Assembly (NCBI GenBank): GCA_023228025.1
Contig: JALOCD010000001.1
Span: 1 to 64,000, forward strand
Source: Prolixibacteraceae bacterium
Lineage (GTDB): Bacteria > Bacteroidota > Bacteroidia > Bacteroidales > Prolixibacteraceae
Reading direction: 5' to 3'
Length of the DNA stretch: 64,000 nucleotides
Position 1 is the first letter of the stretch, and the number at the start of each line of letters is the position of its first letter. The notes beneath the pieces were generated by a model. The model was not told the origin of the DNA and ran no database searches. It worked only from the letters and a program-made list of their open reading frames with translations. Shown piece after piece: positions 53,010 to 62,609 of the stretch. The position numbers and the translations under genes were made by a program.

Positions 53010-54074
53010 ATGGATGAATTTATTATACCCAATGAACTCCGGTTTGCAGTTACCCGCAAATGTGACGGACTTTGCAGGCATTGTTACAACCATTCCGGAG
53101 GTTTCAAGGATGAACTTTCATCTGCTGATTTTATCTCAATCCTGAATGAGGTTTATTCTTTAAACCCATCCCTTGACAGGATTACTTTGACCGGGGGAGA
53201 ACCGCTTCTTGAGAAGGAAAAAGTGCTTCAAATTTCCCGGTTTGCCAGGTCGCTGAATATCCGGGTCAGATTGGTTACCAGGGGATGGGAGTTAAACAGA
53301 CAGTTGTGCGTTGAATTGAAAGAATCAGGAGTAACCAGACTACAGATTGGACTTGATTCTTCGGGCAATACAGGTTACCTGGACAACCATTCATGCGGGT
53401 GGGATACGGTACATAGCTGGCTGCGGGGAGATCCGGAAGGATTTAAAAAGACAATTCATGCAATTCGACTTGCCCTTGAATGTGGTATAAACGTTTCAAT
53501 TCGGTACTCCTTGTGCAAATCCAACGTTCAGGATGTGATTGAAACTTATCATCTGGTCTCTTCCATGGGCGTTTCAAAATTCAAATTCAGGATCTTGTTT
53601 CCAGACGGAAGGGCCAAAAATAGCCTGGTTAGTGAATTGATTTGCGGAAAAGAGATGGCTGATGCACAATTCGATCTGATTATGGCCTCCAAAGGCAACA
53701 GTACAGAGGTTGAAATTACGCAGCCTTGTTGTTATGACTTATCGGCAAGAGGTTTCCCGGAAACAAATGGTTTCAAAATAAATGCGTTCAAGGAGGCATG
53801 TCCCTGTGGAACAATCGCGGCCTATGTCGACGCGAACGGTGATGTGAAGTATTGCCTTTTTGATGAAAGTATTTTGGGGAACGTTACATCCGGTTCGTTG
53901 CTAAACGTATGGAATTCCGGGAAAGCAATAGAATCGAGAAGACTAAGATGTCCCCTGGATAAAAGTGGAGTGGGCTGTTCTACTTTCAAACTACTCTATG
54001 AACAGTTTAACGACTATTCCGTCTTTATGAAAGAGTATAGTGAAAAAGCAAGAGCCAACAGAGAGTTCATCTGA
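53010..54074 (+). CDS. radical SAM/SPASM protein
   Basis: The 354-residue product has the radical SAM cluster motif CDGLCRHC (C19, C23, C26), the TGGEPLL motif and a fairly cysteine-rich C-terminal third (CCYDLS, ACPCGTIAAYVDANGDVKYC, RLRCPLDKSGVGC), as in SPASM or twitch proteins that hold extra clusters. Such enzymes modify peptides or make small cofactors. No precursor peptide is obvious nearby. It is divergent from the AttH-like and Lgt-like genes. The reaction is unknown. Confidence 0.85.
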   Translation: MDEFIIPNELRFAVTRKCDGLCRHCYNHSGGFKDELSSADFISILNEVYSLNPSLDRITLTGGEPLLEKEKVLQISRFARSLNIRVRLVTRGWELNRQLCVELKESGVTRLQIGLDSSGNTGYLDNHSCGWDTVHSWLRGDPEGFKKTIHAIRLALECGINVSIRYSLCKSNVQDVIETYHLVSSMGVSKFKFRILFPDGRAKNSLVSELICGKEMADAQFDLIMASKGNSTEVEITQPCCYDLSARGFPETNGFKINAFKEACPCGTIAAYVDANGDVKYCLFDESILGNVTSGSLLNVWNSGKAIESRRLRCPLDKSGVGCSTFKLLYEQFNDYSVFMKEYSEKARANREFI

Positions 54075-54185
54075 CAGGCACAGGGACCGGATTTTCACGC
54101 ATTTTTAACGACCCTTCGACTGACTCAGTGAGCATCGGAGTCGCATTCACCCCCTCTCCCAGTCTCCTAGTCCCTCAGTCTTTCT

Positions 54186-56219
54186 TCACTTGATCTCCGC
54201 TCCATCATTGATCGCCTCAGAAGGTTCAACAAACACCAGCTTCCCCTCCTTGCTCTCCGCCATCAGGATCATTCCCTGAGAATCGATGCCTTTGAGGTTT
54301 TTGGGAGCAAGGTTAACCAGAATCGACACCCGCTGACCGACGATCTGCTCCGGTTCGTAATGTTCGGCAATCCCGGAAACGACTGTGCGCTGATCGATGC
54401 CCGTGTTGATGGTCAGTTTCAGCAATTTCATGGTTTTGGCCACTTTTTCAGCCGCTACAATGGTACCGGTACGGATATCCATCTTGGCAAAATCATCGTA
54501 TTCGATGTGTGGTTTAGCAGGGGCAACAGTTGCCTGTTCCAGCTCGTTCGATTTTTTCGTGGCCAACAGCTTGTCGACCTGGCGTTGGATGGCATCGTCC
54601 TCAATCTTCTCGAAAAGAAGTTCGGGAGTGTTCACACGGTGTCCGGCCTTGAGCAAATCCCTTCTGCCCAGCTCACTCCACTGCAATTTCCCAAGGTTCA
54701 GGAAGGAGCGCAGTTTGTTCATGGTGAATGGAAGAAATGGTTCGAAGGCAATGGTGAGGTTGGCAGTGATCTGCAAACAGATGTACATCACGGTCTTAAC
54801 CCGCTCCGGATTGGTTTTGACCACAATCCAGGGCTCCATGTCGGCGAGGTATTTGTTGCCGAGCCGGGCCATCTCCATGGTCAGCCTTAAGGCTTCGCGG
54901 AAATGGAAGGTGTCGAGCGCCTTTTCGATTTCGGATTTCAACTGAATGAGGGTGGCCAGGGCCTCCTCATCCCGGAGTTCAAGCTTCCCGGCTACGGGAA
55001 CGACACCTTCGTAATATTTGTTGGTGAGCACCAGCACCCTGTTGACAAAGTTGCCCAAGATGGCCACCAGTTCGCTGTTGTTACGCGCCTGGAAATCCTT
55101 CCAGGTAAAATCGTTGTCCTTCGTCTCAGGTGCATTGGCGGTGAGGGTATATTTCAGCACATCCTCTTTGCCGGGAAACTCTTCGAGGTATTCGTGCAAC
55201 CAGACTGCCCAGTTGCGCGAGGTTGAGATCTTATCCCCCTCGAGGTTGAGGAACTCGTTGGCCGGCACATTGTCGGGAAGGTTGTAGGAACCTTCGGCCT
55301 TGAGAATAGAGGGGAAGATGATACAGTGAAAGACGATGTTGTCCTTGCCAATAAAATGCAGAAGCCTGGTTTCTGGATCTTTCCAGTATTTTTTCCAGTC
55401 GGGAGTGAGCTCTTTCGTAGCCGAGATGTAACCGATGGGGGCATCGAACCAGACATAAAGCACCTTCCCTTCGGCGCCTTCGATAGGAACGGGAACGCCC
55501 CAATCCAAATCCCTGGTGACTGCCCGGGGGTTGAGCCCTCCATCGATCCACGACTTGCATTGCCCGTATACATTGGGTTTCCACTCCTTGTGGTCCTCGA
55601 GGATCCACTCCTTCAGCCAGGGTTCGTATTTGTCGAGGGGCAGGTACCAGTGTTTCGTCTCCTTCATCACGGGAACGTTGCCGCTGAGCACCGATTTGGG
55701 ATTGATCAGATCCGTTGCGTTGAGCGAGGTGCCACAGCTTTCGCACTGGTCGCCGTAAGCCTTTTCGAAGCCACATTTCGGACATGTTCCGGTAACGTAG
55801 CGGTCGGCCAGGAATTGACCGGCCTCTTCATCATAAAACTGGCCGGAAGTCTGCTCGACAAATTCCCCTTTGTCGTAAAGGGTTTTGAATATTTCGGAGG
55901 CAGTTTCGTGGTGAATTTTAGAACTTGTGCGGGAGTACACATCGAAGGAGATGCCGAATTTTTCGAACGAATCTTTGATCATTCCGTGGTACTTGTCGAC
56001 GATTGCCTGCGGGGTGGTCCCCTCCTTTTTGGCCTTGAGTGTGATGGGAACGCCATGCTCGTCGGAACCGCCGATGAAAAGAACCTCCTCCCCTTTCAGC
56101 CGGAGGTACCGGGCAAAAATATCGGCAGGTACATAGACGCCGGCCAGGTGACCGATGTGTACCGGACCATTGGCATAAGGCAAGGCGGAGGTGATCAGTG
56201 TTCTCTTGAAATTGCTCAT
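54186..56219 (-). CDS. metG: methionyl-tRNA synthetase
   Basis: MetG charges tRNA-Met and initiator tRNA. The 677-residue product has the class I signature HIGHLAG at the N-terminus, a zinc site in TCPKCGFEKAYGDQCESCG, and the KMSKS-like motif as KISTSR in GDKISTSRNWAVW. The C-terminal part (about 570-677) is a tRNA-binding Trbp111-like domain (DFAKMDIRTGTIVAAEKV, RTVVSGIAEHY, VNLAPKNLKGI). Both are normal for the dimeric form. The upstream side holds a 128-bp inverted repeat. Confidence 0.97.
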   Translation of the reverse strand: MSNFKRTLITSALPYANGPVHIGHLAGVYVPADIFARYLRLKGEEVLFIGGSDEHGVPITLKAKKEGTTPQAIVDKYHGMIKDSFEKFGISFDVYSRTSSKIHHETASEIFKTLYDKGEFVEQTSGQFYDEEAGQFLADRYVTGTCPKCGFEKAYGDQCESCGTSLNATDLINPKSVLSGNVPVMKETKHWYLPLDKYEPWLKEWILEDHKEWKPNVYGQCKSWIDGGLNPRAVTRDLDWGVPVPIEGAEGKVLYVWFDAPIGYISATKELTPDWKKYWKDPETRLLHFIGKDNIVFHCIIFPSILKAEGSYNLPDNVPANEFLNLEGDKISTSRNWAVWLHEYLEEFPGKEDVLKYTLTANAPETKDNDFTWKDFQARNNSELVAILGNFVNRVLVLTNKYYEGVVPVAGKLELRDEEALATLIQLKSEIEKALDTFHFREALRLTMEMARLGNKYLADMEPWIVVKTNPERVKTVMYICLQITANLTIAFEPFLPFTMNKLRSFLNLGKLQWSELGRRDLLKAGHRVNTPELLFEKIEDDAIQRQVDKLLATKKSNELEQATVAPAKPHIEYDDFAKMDIRTGTIVAAEKVAKTMKLLKLTINTGIDQRTVVSGIAEHYEPEQIVGQRVSILVNLAPKNLKGIDSQGMILMAESKEGKLVFVEPSEAINDGAEIK

Positions 56220-56309
56220 TCGATGATGTATCTATTGCTATTCTTCAAATAATTTGCAAAGATAGAAAAAGCGGATCATTTAATGAAAAGATCCAGTATC
56301 CATACCATG

Positions 56310-56437
56310 AATAGCCTCCAGCTTCAGCTGGAGGACAATGGGTGCAAATGATGCAGGGCTTTAGCCCAATATAATTTGGCTAAAGCCCTGCACTATCTAG
56401 AATTCATCCAGTCCTCCAGCTGAAGCTGGAGGCTATT
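56310..56437. repeat. nested 128-bp inverted repeat
   Basis: Perfect 27-base outer arms (56310-56336 and 56411-56437, core CCTCCAGCTTCAGCTGGAGG) enclose perfect 15-base inner arms (TGCAGGGCTTTAGCC at 56352-56366 and its complement at 56378-56392). Each outer arm is itself nearly palindromic. This looks like a REP/BIME or MITE unit moved by a REP-associated tyrosine (RAYT-type) transposase, which is an inference from its form. It lies between metG and a DsrE-like gene. Confidence 0.88.
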
Positions 56438-56455
56438 TATTGCATTTTCACAAAA

Positions 56456-56815
56456 TTAAAAGGTCAAAACCTTGTCGCAGTCAATCACCCAATCAGCTAA
56501 AAAGCTCATGGTAGATTTGTTGGCCCCTTCGAAATAGGGATGATTTTTGTAGATGCCGCAGCGTGCCATGCAGGTGCCGCATACCTCAACCGGGACATCT
56601 TTCGCAATCAATTCGCGCAGCATCTCCGACAGATCCTGGTCGTAACCCTCCGGCTTTTTACAGGCATCCCTGGCCAGATCGACGGCATCGTTCATCAGGA
56701 AAATACCCAATTCGACACCCTTTTTTCTCAAGGTTTCAGCGAGACGGAGCCCGTTCCAGGTAACATCGGTCTGGTCGTAGGGCTCGCGGTTAAAGATCAT
56801 CACAATTTTTTGCAT
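56456..56815 (-). CDS. DsrE-family protein
   Basis: The 119-residue product has the DsrE/DsrF-like sulfur-relay fold pattern: IVMIFNREPYDQTDVTWNG, LGIFLMNDAVDLA and a cysteine-containing loop (EVCGTCMARCGIYKNHPYF). Related proteins carry persulfide sulfur. Three cysteines in that loop could serve such a role. The gene is 19 bases from the next gene upstream, which encodes a CDF-like cation transporter. Confidence 0.85.
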   Translation of the reverse strand: MQKIVMIFNREPYDQTDVTWNGLRLAETLRKKGVELGIFLMNDAVDLARDACKKPEGYDQDLSEMLRELIAKDVPVEVCGTCMARCGIYKNHPYFEGANKSTMSFLADWVIDCDKVLTF

Positions 56816-56834
56816 GTTTTTTGAGATTATTTAT

Positions 56835-57470
56835 TTAACAATGATCACAGTTACATTCCTTCCCTTTTGCCTTTTCAAATGCCTCTTTCCCTTCGGAAAC
56901 TGAAAAATAAATTAATCCGGCTGCACCAATTACATCGGCATAAACAAATCCGGTAAATTCGTAAATAAGGCTCGAGGCAAGCAATACCAGCGACATGTAA
57001 ACACAAACTTTTGTACAATTGGCATCTGCAACAATAGGATCAGAGTGAAGCAATCGGCCAATTTTCTTTTTGGCATTCATCAACCACACCATCACCACGA
57101 CTGAGATCAAAGCGATAACAGCACCCCAGAACGTTGTTTCAGGTTTGTGGTGGTTGATCAGATTAATCACGACACCTGCCAATAATCCTACCGATAATAG
57201 ATAAAAAGAAGTGCCTGTTATTTTAAGTGCCTTGATTTCGACCACACTTCTTGGGCTTGCCGGATGTCTCCTGATACGTAAAATCATCACTGCAATACCA
57301 ATACCGGACATTACTTCAATAAAACTATCGACGCCAAATCCAAACAAAGCAAGGGTTTCATCATGGAATCCCAAAAGCATGGAGATTAACCCTTCAAGAA
57401 TATTGTAGAATATGGTGAAAAGGCTTAGCAGATAAGCATTTCTGTACAATTTGTGATCGGACTGTTCCAT
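56835..57470 (-). CDS. CDF-like cation transporter (six-span form)
   Basis: The 211-residue product has about six hydrophobic segments with the CDF-like motif FGFGVDSFIEVMSG (metal-site aspartate) and a second acidic site in PIVADANCTKV. It lacks the C-terminal cytoplasmic domain of full CDF proteins (which are about 300 residues) and ends with a cysteine/histidine tail, CNCDHC, that may bind metal. Short forms of this type are known in Bacteroidota. The ion is unknown. It lies next to a DsrE-like gene on the same strand. Confidence 0.85.
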   Translation of the reverse strand: MEQSDHKLYRNAYLLSLFTIFYNILEGLISMLLGFHDETLALFGFGVDSFIEVMSGIGIAVMILRIRRHPASPRSVVEIKALKITGTSFYLLSVGLLAGVVINLINHHKPETTFWGAVIALISVVVMVWLMNAKKKIGRLLHSDPIVADANCTKVCVYMSLVLLASSLIYEFTGFVYADVIGAAGLIYFSVSEGKEAFEKAKGKECNCDHC

Positions 57471-57631
57471 GACCTAATTTAAGCAATATGTAACTTCATT
57501 ACGAACGAAAATACAAATTTGTTTGCATTCAATTTTTTTTGGTCTGGAATTGAGGGTTCATTAAAGAATAAAGGTAAGATTCTAGCCCATACTTTTGGAT
57601 TGAAGCCTGAAGCAGGATCAAAAAGGAACGC

Positions 57632-57639
57632 TATATTTG
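57632..57639 (+). promoter_or_regulatory. -7 element before uppP
   Basis: TATATTTG matches TAnnTTTG and lies 45 bases before the ATG at 57685. No -33 element at normal spacing is evident. It indicates that the longer reading frame starting at 57637 is unlikely. Confidence 0.5.
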
Positions 57640-57684
57640 CTTCAACTAAATAAATTTTCAGCTAACGCGATAACATTCTACCGC

Positions 57685-58452
57685 ATGACGACTTTCGACA
57701 GCATCATTCTCGCCATCGTTGAGGGACTAACCGAATTCCTCCCAATCTCTTCCACCGGGCACATGATCATGGCATCCAGCGTGATGAAAATCTCGGGGGA
57801 ATTTGTGAAAACCTTCGAAATTGCCATTCAGCTAGGGGCAATCATGGCCATCGTCATGATGTATGCCAAACGATTTTTACAGAGCTTTACCATCTATCTG
57901 AAACTTGGCGTAGCTTTTGTTCCTACCGGGATTGTCGGCTTCCTGGCATACAAAACCATCAAGATGTACCTCTTCAATCCCTATGTGGTGGGTGTGGCGC
58001 TGGTGATCGGAGGAATAATTCTTGTACTGATCGATAAAAAAGTGGTGGCACGTGAAAGCAAGACGCTGGATCTGGAGACGATATCTTACCGCAGGTCATT
58101 TCTGATCGGACTGATCCAGTGCATCTCCATGATCCCGGGCGTTTCCAGGGCAGCGGCCACGATAATCGGTGGGGTTTTCAACGGGCTCGATAAAAAGCAG
58201 GCCATGGAATTTTCGTTTCTGCTGGCTGTACCCACCATGTTCGCTGCTACCGGCTATGAACTGATCAAAACACCCATCACTTTTACTTCCCACGAATACA
58301 CCCTGCTGGCTATCGGATTGATTGTTGCTTTCATCTCTGCATGGGCCGCGGTAAAGGTCTTTATCAAGCTTGTTGAAAACTACGGATTCAAGTATTTCGG
58401 ATACTACCGGATAGTTATCGGGTTGTTGTTTTTGTTGTTTATTCGGTTTTAA
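57685..58452 (+). CDS. uppP: undecaprenyl-diphosphatase
   Basis: UppP removes a phosphate from undecaprenyl diphosphate at the membrane, to recycle the lipid carrier for cell wall and glycan synthesis. The 255-residue product has the two signature motifs EGLTEFLPISSTGHM near the N-terminus and PGVSRAAATIIGG in the second half, with about seven membrane spans. I use the ATG at 57685. The fucosidase gene follows 64 bases downstream. Confidence 0.95.
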   Translation: MTTFDSIILAIVEGLTEFLPISSTGHMIMASSVMKISGEFVKTFEIAIQLGAIMAIVMMYAKRFLQSFTIYLKLGVAFVPTGIVGFLAYKTIKMYLFNPYVVGVALVIGGIILVLIDKKVVARESKTLDLETISYRRSFLIGLIQCISMIPGVSRAAATIIGGVFNGLDKKQAMEFSFLLAVPTMFAATGYELIKTPITFTSHEYTLLAIGLIVAFISAWAAVKVFIKLVENYGFKYFGYYRIVIGLLFLLFIRF

Positions 58453-58516
58453 GCCATTCTTATCGCGACACAAAGAATTCCCAAAGTGAAAACCCAACAA
58501 TTTTAAAAACAAAACT

Positions 58517-59986
58517 ATGAACGTGAAGTACCTCTTTGGAATTTTGACCCTGCTCCTTCTCTCTTTTAACTGCGCTGCTCAACCTGATATCAAACCAAAC
58601 AGCGTTGTCCCCTCCCAAAAACAGCTCAATTATCAGGCGTTGGAAATGGTTGGGTTTGTTCATTTCAACATGAATACATTTACCGATAAAGAGTGGGGTT
58701 ACGGAGACGAGTCTCCAACCATTTTTGATCCTAAAAAGCTCGATTGCGAACAGTGGGTCAAAGCCGCCAAAGATGCGGGAATCAAAGAATTGATCCTGAC
58801 CGCAAAACACCACGACGGCTTTTGCCTGTGGCCCAGTGCTTATACCGAACATTCAATAAAAAATAGTCCATATAAAAACGGGAAAGGTGACATTGTAAAG
58901 GAATTTACCGATGCATGTGCCAAATATGGAATGAAGGCCGGATTGTACCTATCTCCTTGGGACAGGAATCATGCCGGTTACAGTACTCCGGCCTACATCA
59001 CTTATTACAAAAATCAACTACAAGAATTATTAACCAATTATGGTAAGATTTCAGAGATGTGGTTCGATGGCGCCAATGGAGGAGACGGATTCTATGGCGG
59101 GGCCAGAGAGACCAGAAAGATCGACAAGAAATCTTACTACCCGTGGCAAGAGATTCAGGAGATCGTCTATAAACTTCAACCGGAAGCGCTGATTTTTTCT
59201 GACGCCGGCCCCGACATTCACTGGATCGGGAACGAACGTGGCATAGCCGGAGAAACATTTTGGAGTATGCTGGATCGTAACAAGGTTGCTGTAGGCACTG
59301 CCGACACAGACTACCTGAATACCGGGGATTATTATGGAACTTCATGGGTCATAGGCCAGTGCGATGTTTCCATCAGACCAGGGTGGTTCTACCACGCCAA
59401 AGAGGATGAAAGTTTCAGGACCCCTGCCCAATTAGTCGATCTATATTATAAATCCGTTGGCCGCAATGCAGTGTTCCTGCTAAACATTCCCCCAAACCGG
59501 GATGGACTCTTCGCCGAGAAAGATGTAGCAGCCATGAAACGGTTTAGGGAAATCCTGGATAATACCTTCAGGGAAAACATGGCCCTGAACGCAAAAGTGA
59601 CAGCATCTTCAGTTCATTCCAATTCCTCAAAATTCGCTCCCGGAAATAACACAGACAACGATTTAAACAGCTATTGGGCAGCCGCCGATAACAAACGGCA
59701 AGCTTCGCTGGAAATCGCGATCGACAGCACCAAAAAATTCGATCGTATCCTCCTGCAGGAACCGGTTCGCTTCGGTCAGAGAATAGCCTCTTTTGACGTT
59801 CAGGTACTGCGCCCGGGTGGCTGGCAGACTATTGCCAGCGGAACAAGTATCGGCTACAAAAGACTTTTGAGGATTACGCCTATCACTGGGAAAAAGATCC
59901 GGATCAATATTTGGGATGCCAACAATTCACCTGCTCTTTCAAATTTTGGCTTGTACAAGGCTGCCGGTGGTGATGTCAATCAATAA
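58517..59986 (+). CDS. GH29 family alpha-L-fucosidase
   Basis: The enzyme releases alpha-L-fucose from glycans. The 489-residue product has a signal peptide (about 1-22), then the GH29 catalytic barrel with HHDGFCLWPS and the nucleophile in SEMWFDGANGG (D184). A C-terminal domain (about 355-480) resembles the F5/8 type C carbohydrate-binding fold (ASSVHSNSSKFAPGNNTD). It is probably exported to the periplasm or surface. The GH95 gene follows after 10 bases, so the two work together. Confidence 0.93.
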   Translation: MNVKYLFGILTLLLLSFNCAAQPDIKPNSVVPSQKQLNYQALEMVGFVHFNMNTFTDKEWGYGDESPTIFDPKKLDCEQWVKAAKDAGIKELILTAKHHDGFCLWPSAYTEHSIKNSPYKNGKGDIVKEFTDACAKYGMKAGLYLSPWDRNHAGYSTPAYITYYKNQLQELLTNYGKISEMWFDGANGGDGFYGGARETRKIDKKSYYPWQEIQEIVYKLQPEALIFSDAGPDIHWIGNERGIAGETFWSMLDRNKVAVGTADTDYLNTGDYYGTSWVIGQCDVSIRPGWFYHAKEDESFRTPAQLVDLYYKSVGRNAVFLLNIPPNRDGLFAEKDVAAMKRFREILDNTFRENMALNAKVTASSVHSNSSKFAPGNNTDNDLNSYWAAADNKRQASLEIAIDSTKKFDRILLQEPVRFGQRIASFDVQVLRPGGWQTIASGTSIGYKRLLRITPITGKKIRINIWDANNSPALSNFGLYKAAGGDVNQ

Positions 59987-59996
59987 ATAAGACCAA

Positions 59997-62399
59997 ATGA
60001 GAACTTTCATCTTAATTGCTGTTGCTTTCTGCTCAGTCCAAGCTGTCGCTCAGAACAACGACATGGAGCTTTGGTACAAGAAACCGGCACAAGCATGGAC
60101 AGAAGCCTTGCCCGTGGGAAATGGACGATTGGGCGCAATGGTTTTCGGTGATTACAAACACGAAAACCTCCAGCTCAATGAGGAGAGCGTTTGGGCAGGA
60201 ACAAAAATGAACAACAACAATCCGGGATCGAAGGCTCATTTAGGCGAAATTCAGCAGGCAATTTTCAGGCAGGAGTACAAAACAGCCCTTGATCTGGCCA
60301 ACAAGTACATGGTAGGAACCCCTCCGCAGGTCCGTTCTTATCAGCCGCTCGGCAATCTGTTCATTAATTATGGTTGGAGCAACGAGCCCACCCGCTACAA
60401 ACGATCCTTGGACCTCCACACCGGTATTGCCAAAACAGAATTTACCGTCGATGGGAACAACATCACGCAAGAGGTGTTCGCCTCTGCCCCTCAGGACATT
60501 CTGGTGGTAAGTCTTCATGCGGCAAAGGCCCTTACCGCGGAGATCTTACTTTCGCGCGAATTTGATGTCACGAATGAAAATAAATACAGAAGAACAAAAA
60601 TAAATCCCCAAACCCCCTTCTTTGCAAATAGTTACAAAAACGAAAAGGGGATCGCCTATTACACCGGCCAGATAATCGATGCAGTTGTTCCGGTTAAGGG
60701 ACCTGAAGGAAAACACATGCGTTATGCGGCAGCGATGAAAATCCTTTCAGCGGATGGCACCGCCAATCCTGTTGCAACGGATAAATCCACGGGGTTTCAA
60801 CTTCAGGCAGTCAAAAACATTGTCATGGTTATTACCGGAGCAACAGACTACAACCTGGATCTCCTCAACACGGATCCCTCCATCGATCCCTTCACTATTT
60901 GCAATGACATCCTGTCAAAAGCATCCAAATTCAATCAAAAAGAGTTGAGGGAGATGCATACCAGGGATCACAAGTCATTCTTTGACAGGGTAAATTTTTC
61001 ACTTGGATCAGATGAATCAAAGAACCTGCCGACAGACGAACGGCTTAACAGGATGAAAGAGGGGAAACCCGACAATGGACTTCTTGCCCTCTACTACCAG
61101 TATGGCCGGTACCTGCTGATGAACTCCTCCAGAAAGCCCGGACGATTGCCTGCCAATTTGCAGGGTATTTGGAACGACTTGTTTGAAGCTCCATGGAATT
61201 CCGACTTTCATACGAACATCAATCTGCAGATGAATTACTGGCCGGCTGAAACCGGCAACCTTTCGGAGACCGTCGGTCCGCTCGCCGGATTTATGGACAA
61301 ACTAACTGTACCCGGTGCGGTTACAGCAAAGGAGATGTACAATGCCGGCGGATGGACCATGCACCACCTGACCGACCCCTTCGGTGTTACCGGTGTCATG
61401 GATGGCGTTTGGGGGATCACACCATTGGATGGTCCATGGATGACTTTCCCGCTTTATGACCACTATGAATTTACTGAAGACCTGGATTTCCTGAAAAATG
61501 TGGCCTATCCGATGATAAAAGGATCGGTACAGTTTGTGCTCGATTACCTGGTAAAATCCCCGGAAGGATATCTGGTTACCAACCCTTCCCACTCCCCCGA
61601 AAACTCATTTTTCGTGCCGAACTCCACGACCAAAGAACAATCCCAATTGTGCTACATGCCTACCGTGGATATTCACATTGTCAATGCGTTGTTCAACAAT
61701 TTCATTCATGCCTCACAAAAATTGAACCTGGATCCTGATCTGGCAAGAAAGGTAAAGGATGCCCAAAAATTATTGCCGCCTCTTCAGATTGCGGCCAACG
61801 GAACACTCCAGGAGTGGATCAAGGATTATGCGGAGGTGGAACCCGGACACCGGCACATGTCGCACCTGCTTGGATTGTATCCTCTGAACCTGATTACCCC
61901 CAGGGATACGCTCCTCTTCAACGCAGCAAAAAAAACGCTTGAACGGCGATTGGCCAACGGCGGAGGCCATACCGGATGGAGCAAAGCGTGGATTGTGAGC
62001 CTATACGCCAGGTTGCTTGAGCCTGAAAAAGCATATGAAAACCTGAGTGAACTGATCAGAAAAAGCACCTTACCCAATCTTTTCGACACACATCCTCCCT
62101 TTCAGATCGATGGCAACTTTGGCGGAACTGCCGCTATGGCTGAAATGCTCCTGCAATCTCAAAACGGAGAGCTTCATCTATTGCCAGCACTTCCAACAGA
62201 ATGGTCAGAAGGTTCCATTCATGGCTTGCGTGCAAGAGGGGCCTGCACGGTCAACCTGGATTGGAAAAATGGAAAACTGAACAGGGTAACCGTTAAATCT
62301 GATTATGGAGGATCCTATGCGATTCGATACCTGGATAAAACAAAACAGATCCAGCTCAAACCAGGGAAAGTTATCGAACTGGATGGCTCACTGAATTAG
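59997..62399 (+). CDS. GH95 family alpha-L-fucosidase
   Basis: This is an inverting fucosidase that acts on 1,2-linked fucose and related residues. The 800-residue product has a signal peptide (about 1-18), an N-terminal beta-sandwich (AWTEALPVGNGRLGAMVFGD, LQLNEESVWAG) and an alpha/alpha barrel with the signatures RLPANLQGIWNDLFEAPWNS, HTNINLQMNYWPAE, PGHRHMSHLLGLYPLN and FQIDGNFGGTAAMAEML. Length and layout are normal. It follows GH29 closely in one operon. Confidence 0.95.
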   Translation: MRTFILIAVAFCSVQAVAQNNDMELWYKKPAQAWTEALPVGNGRLGAMVFGDYKHENLQLNEESVWAGTKMNNNNPGSKAHLGEIQQAIFRQEYKTALDLANKYMVGTPPQVRSYQPLGNLFINYGWSNEPTRYKRSLDLHTGIAKTEFTVDGNNITQEVFASAPQDILVVSLHAAKALTAEILLSREFDVTNENKYRRTKINPQTPFFANSYKNEKGIAYYTGQIIDAVVPVKGPEGKHMRYAAAMKILSADGTANPVATDKSTGFQLQAVKNIVMVITGATDYNLDLLNTDPSIDPFTICNDILSKASKFNQKELREMHTRDHKSFFDRVNFSLGSDESKNLPTDERLNRMKEGKPDNGLLALYYQYGRYLLMNSSRKPGRLPANLQGIWNDLFEAPWNSDFHTNINLQMNYWPAETGNLSETVGPLAGFMDKLTVPGAVTAKEMYNAGGWTMHHLTDPFGVTGVMDGVWGITPLDGPWMTFPLYDHYEFTEDLDFLKNVAYPMIKGSVQFVLDYLVKSPEGYLVTNPSHSPENSFFVPNSTTKEQSQLCYMPTVDIHIVNALFNNFIHASQKLNLDPDLARKVKDAQKLLPPLQIAANGTLQEWIKDYAEVEPGHRHMSHLLGLYPLNLITPRDTLLFNAAKKTLERRLANGGGHTGWSKAWIVSLYARLLEPEKAYENLSELIRKSTLPNLFDTHPPFQIDGNFGGTAAMAEMLLQSQNGELHLLPALPTEWSEGSIHGLRARGACTVNLDWKNGKLNRVTVKSDYGGSYAIRYLDKTKQIQLKPGKVIELDGSLN

Positions 62400-62609
62400 G
62401 CACAGCCGAATAAACAGGTGTTCAAATTATGCCTCCCCCAGTTAGGAATATAATGTGGGTAAGAATGGAATAAGATCCAAATTCCGTTATGTTCAGGCCA
62501 TATTGTATGATTAGAAATCTGCCAATGTGGATCTCTTGAGAACCTATGTGGCCTATGTTGTGAAATTTAAACAGTTCCTTAATATATTTATCCTCCAAAC
62601 TGACAAACC

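Noticed and set aside
55326..56252. 308-codon plus-strand frame opposite metG
   Set aside because: It is a shadow of metG. The class I synthetase motifs lie on the minus strand.
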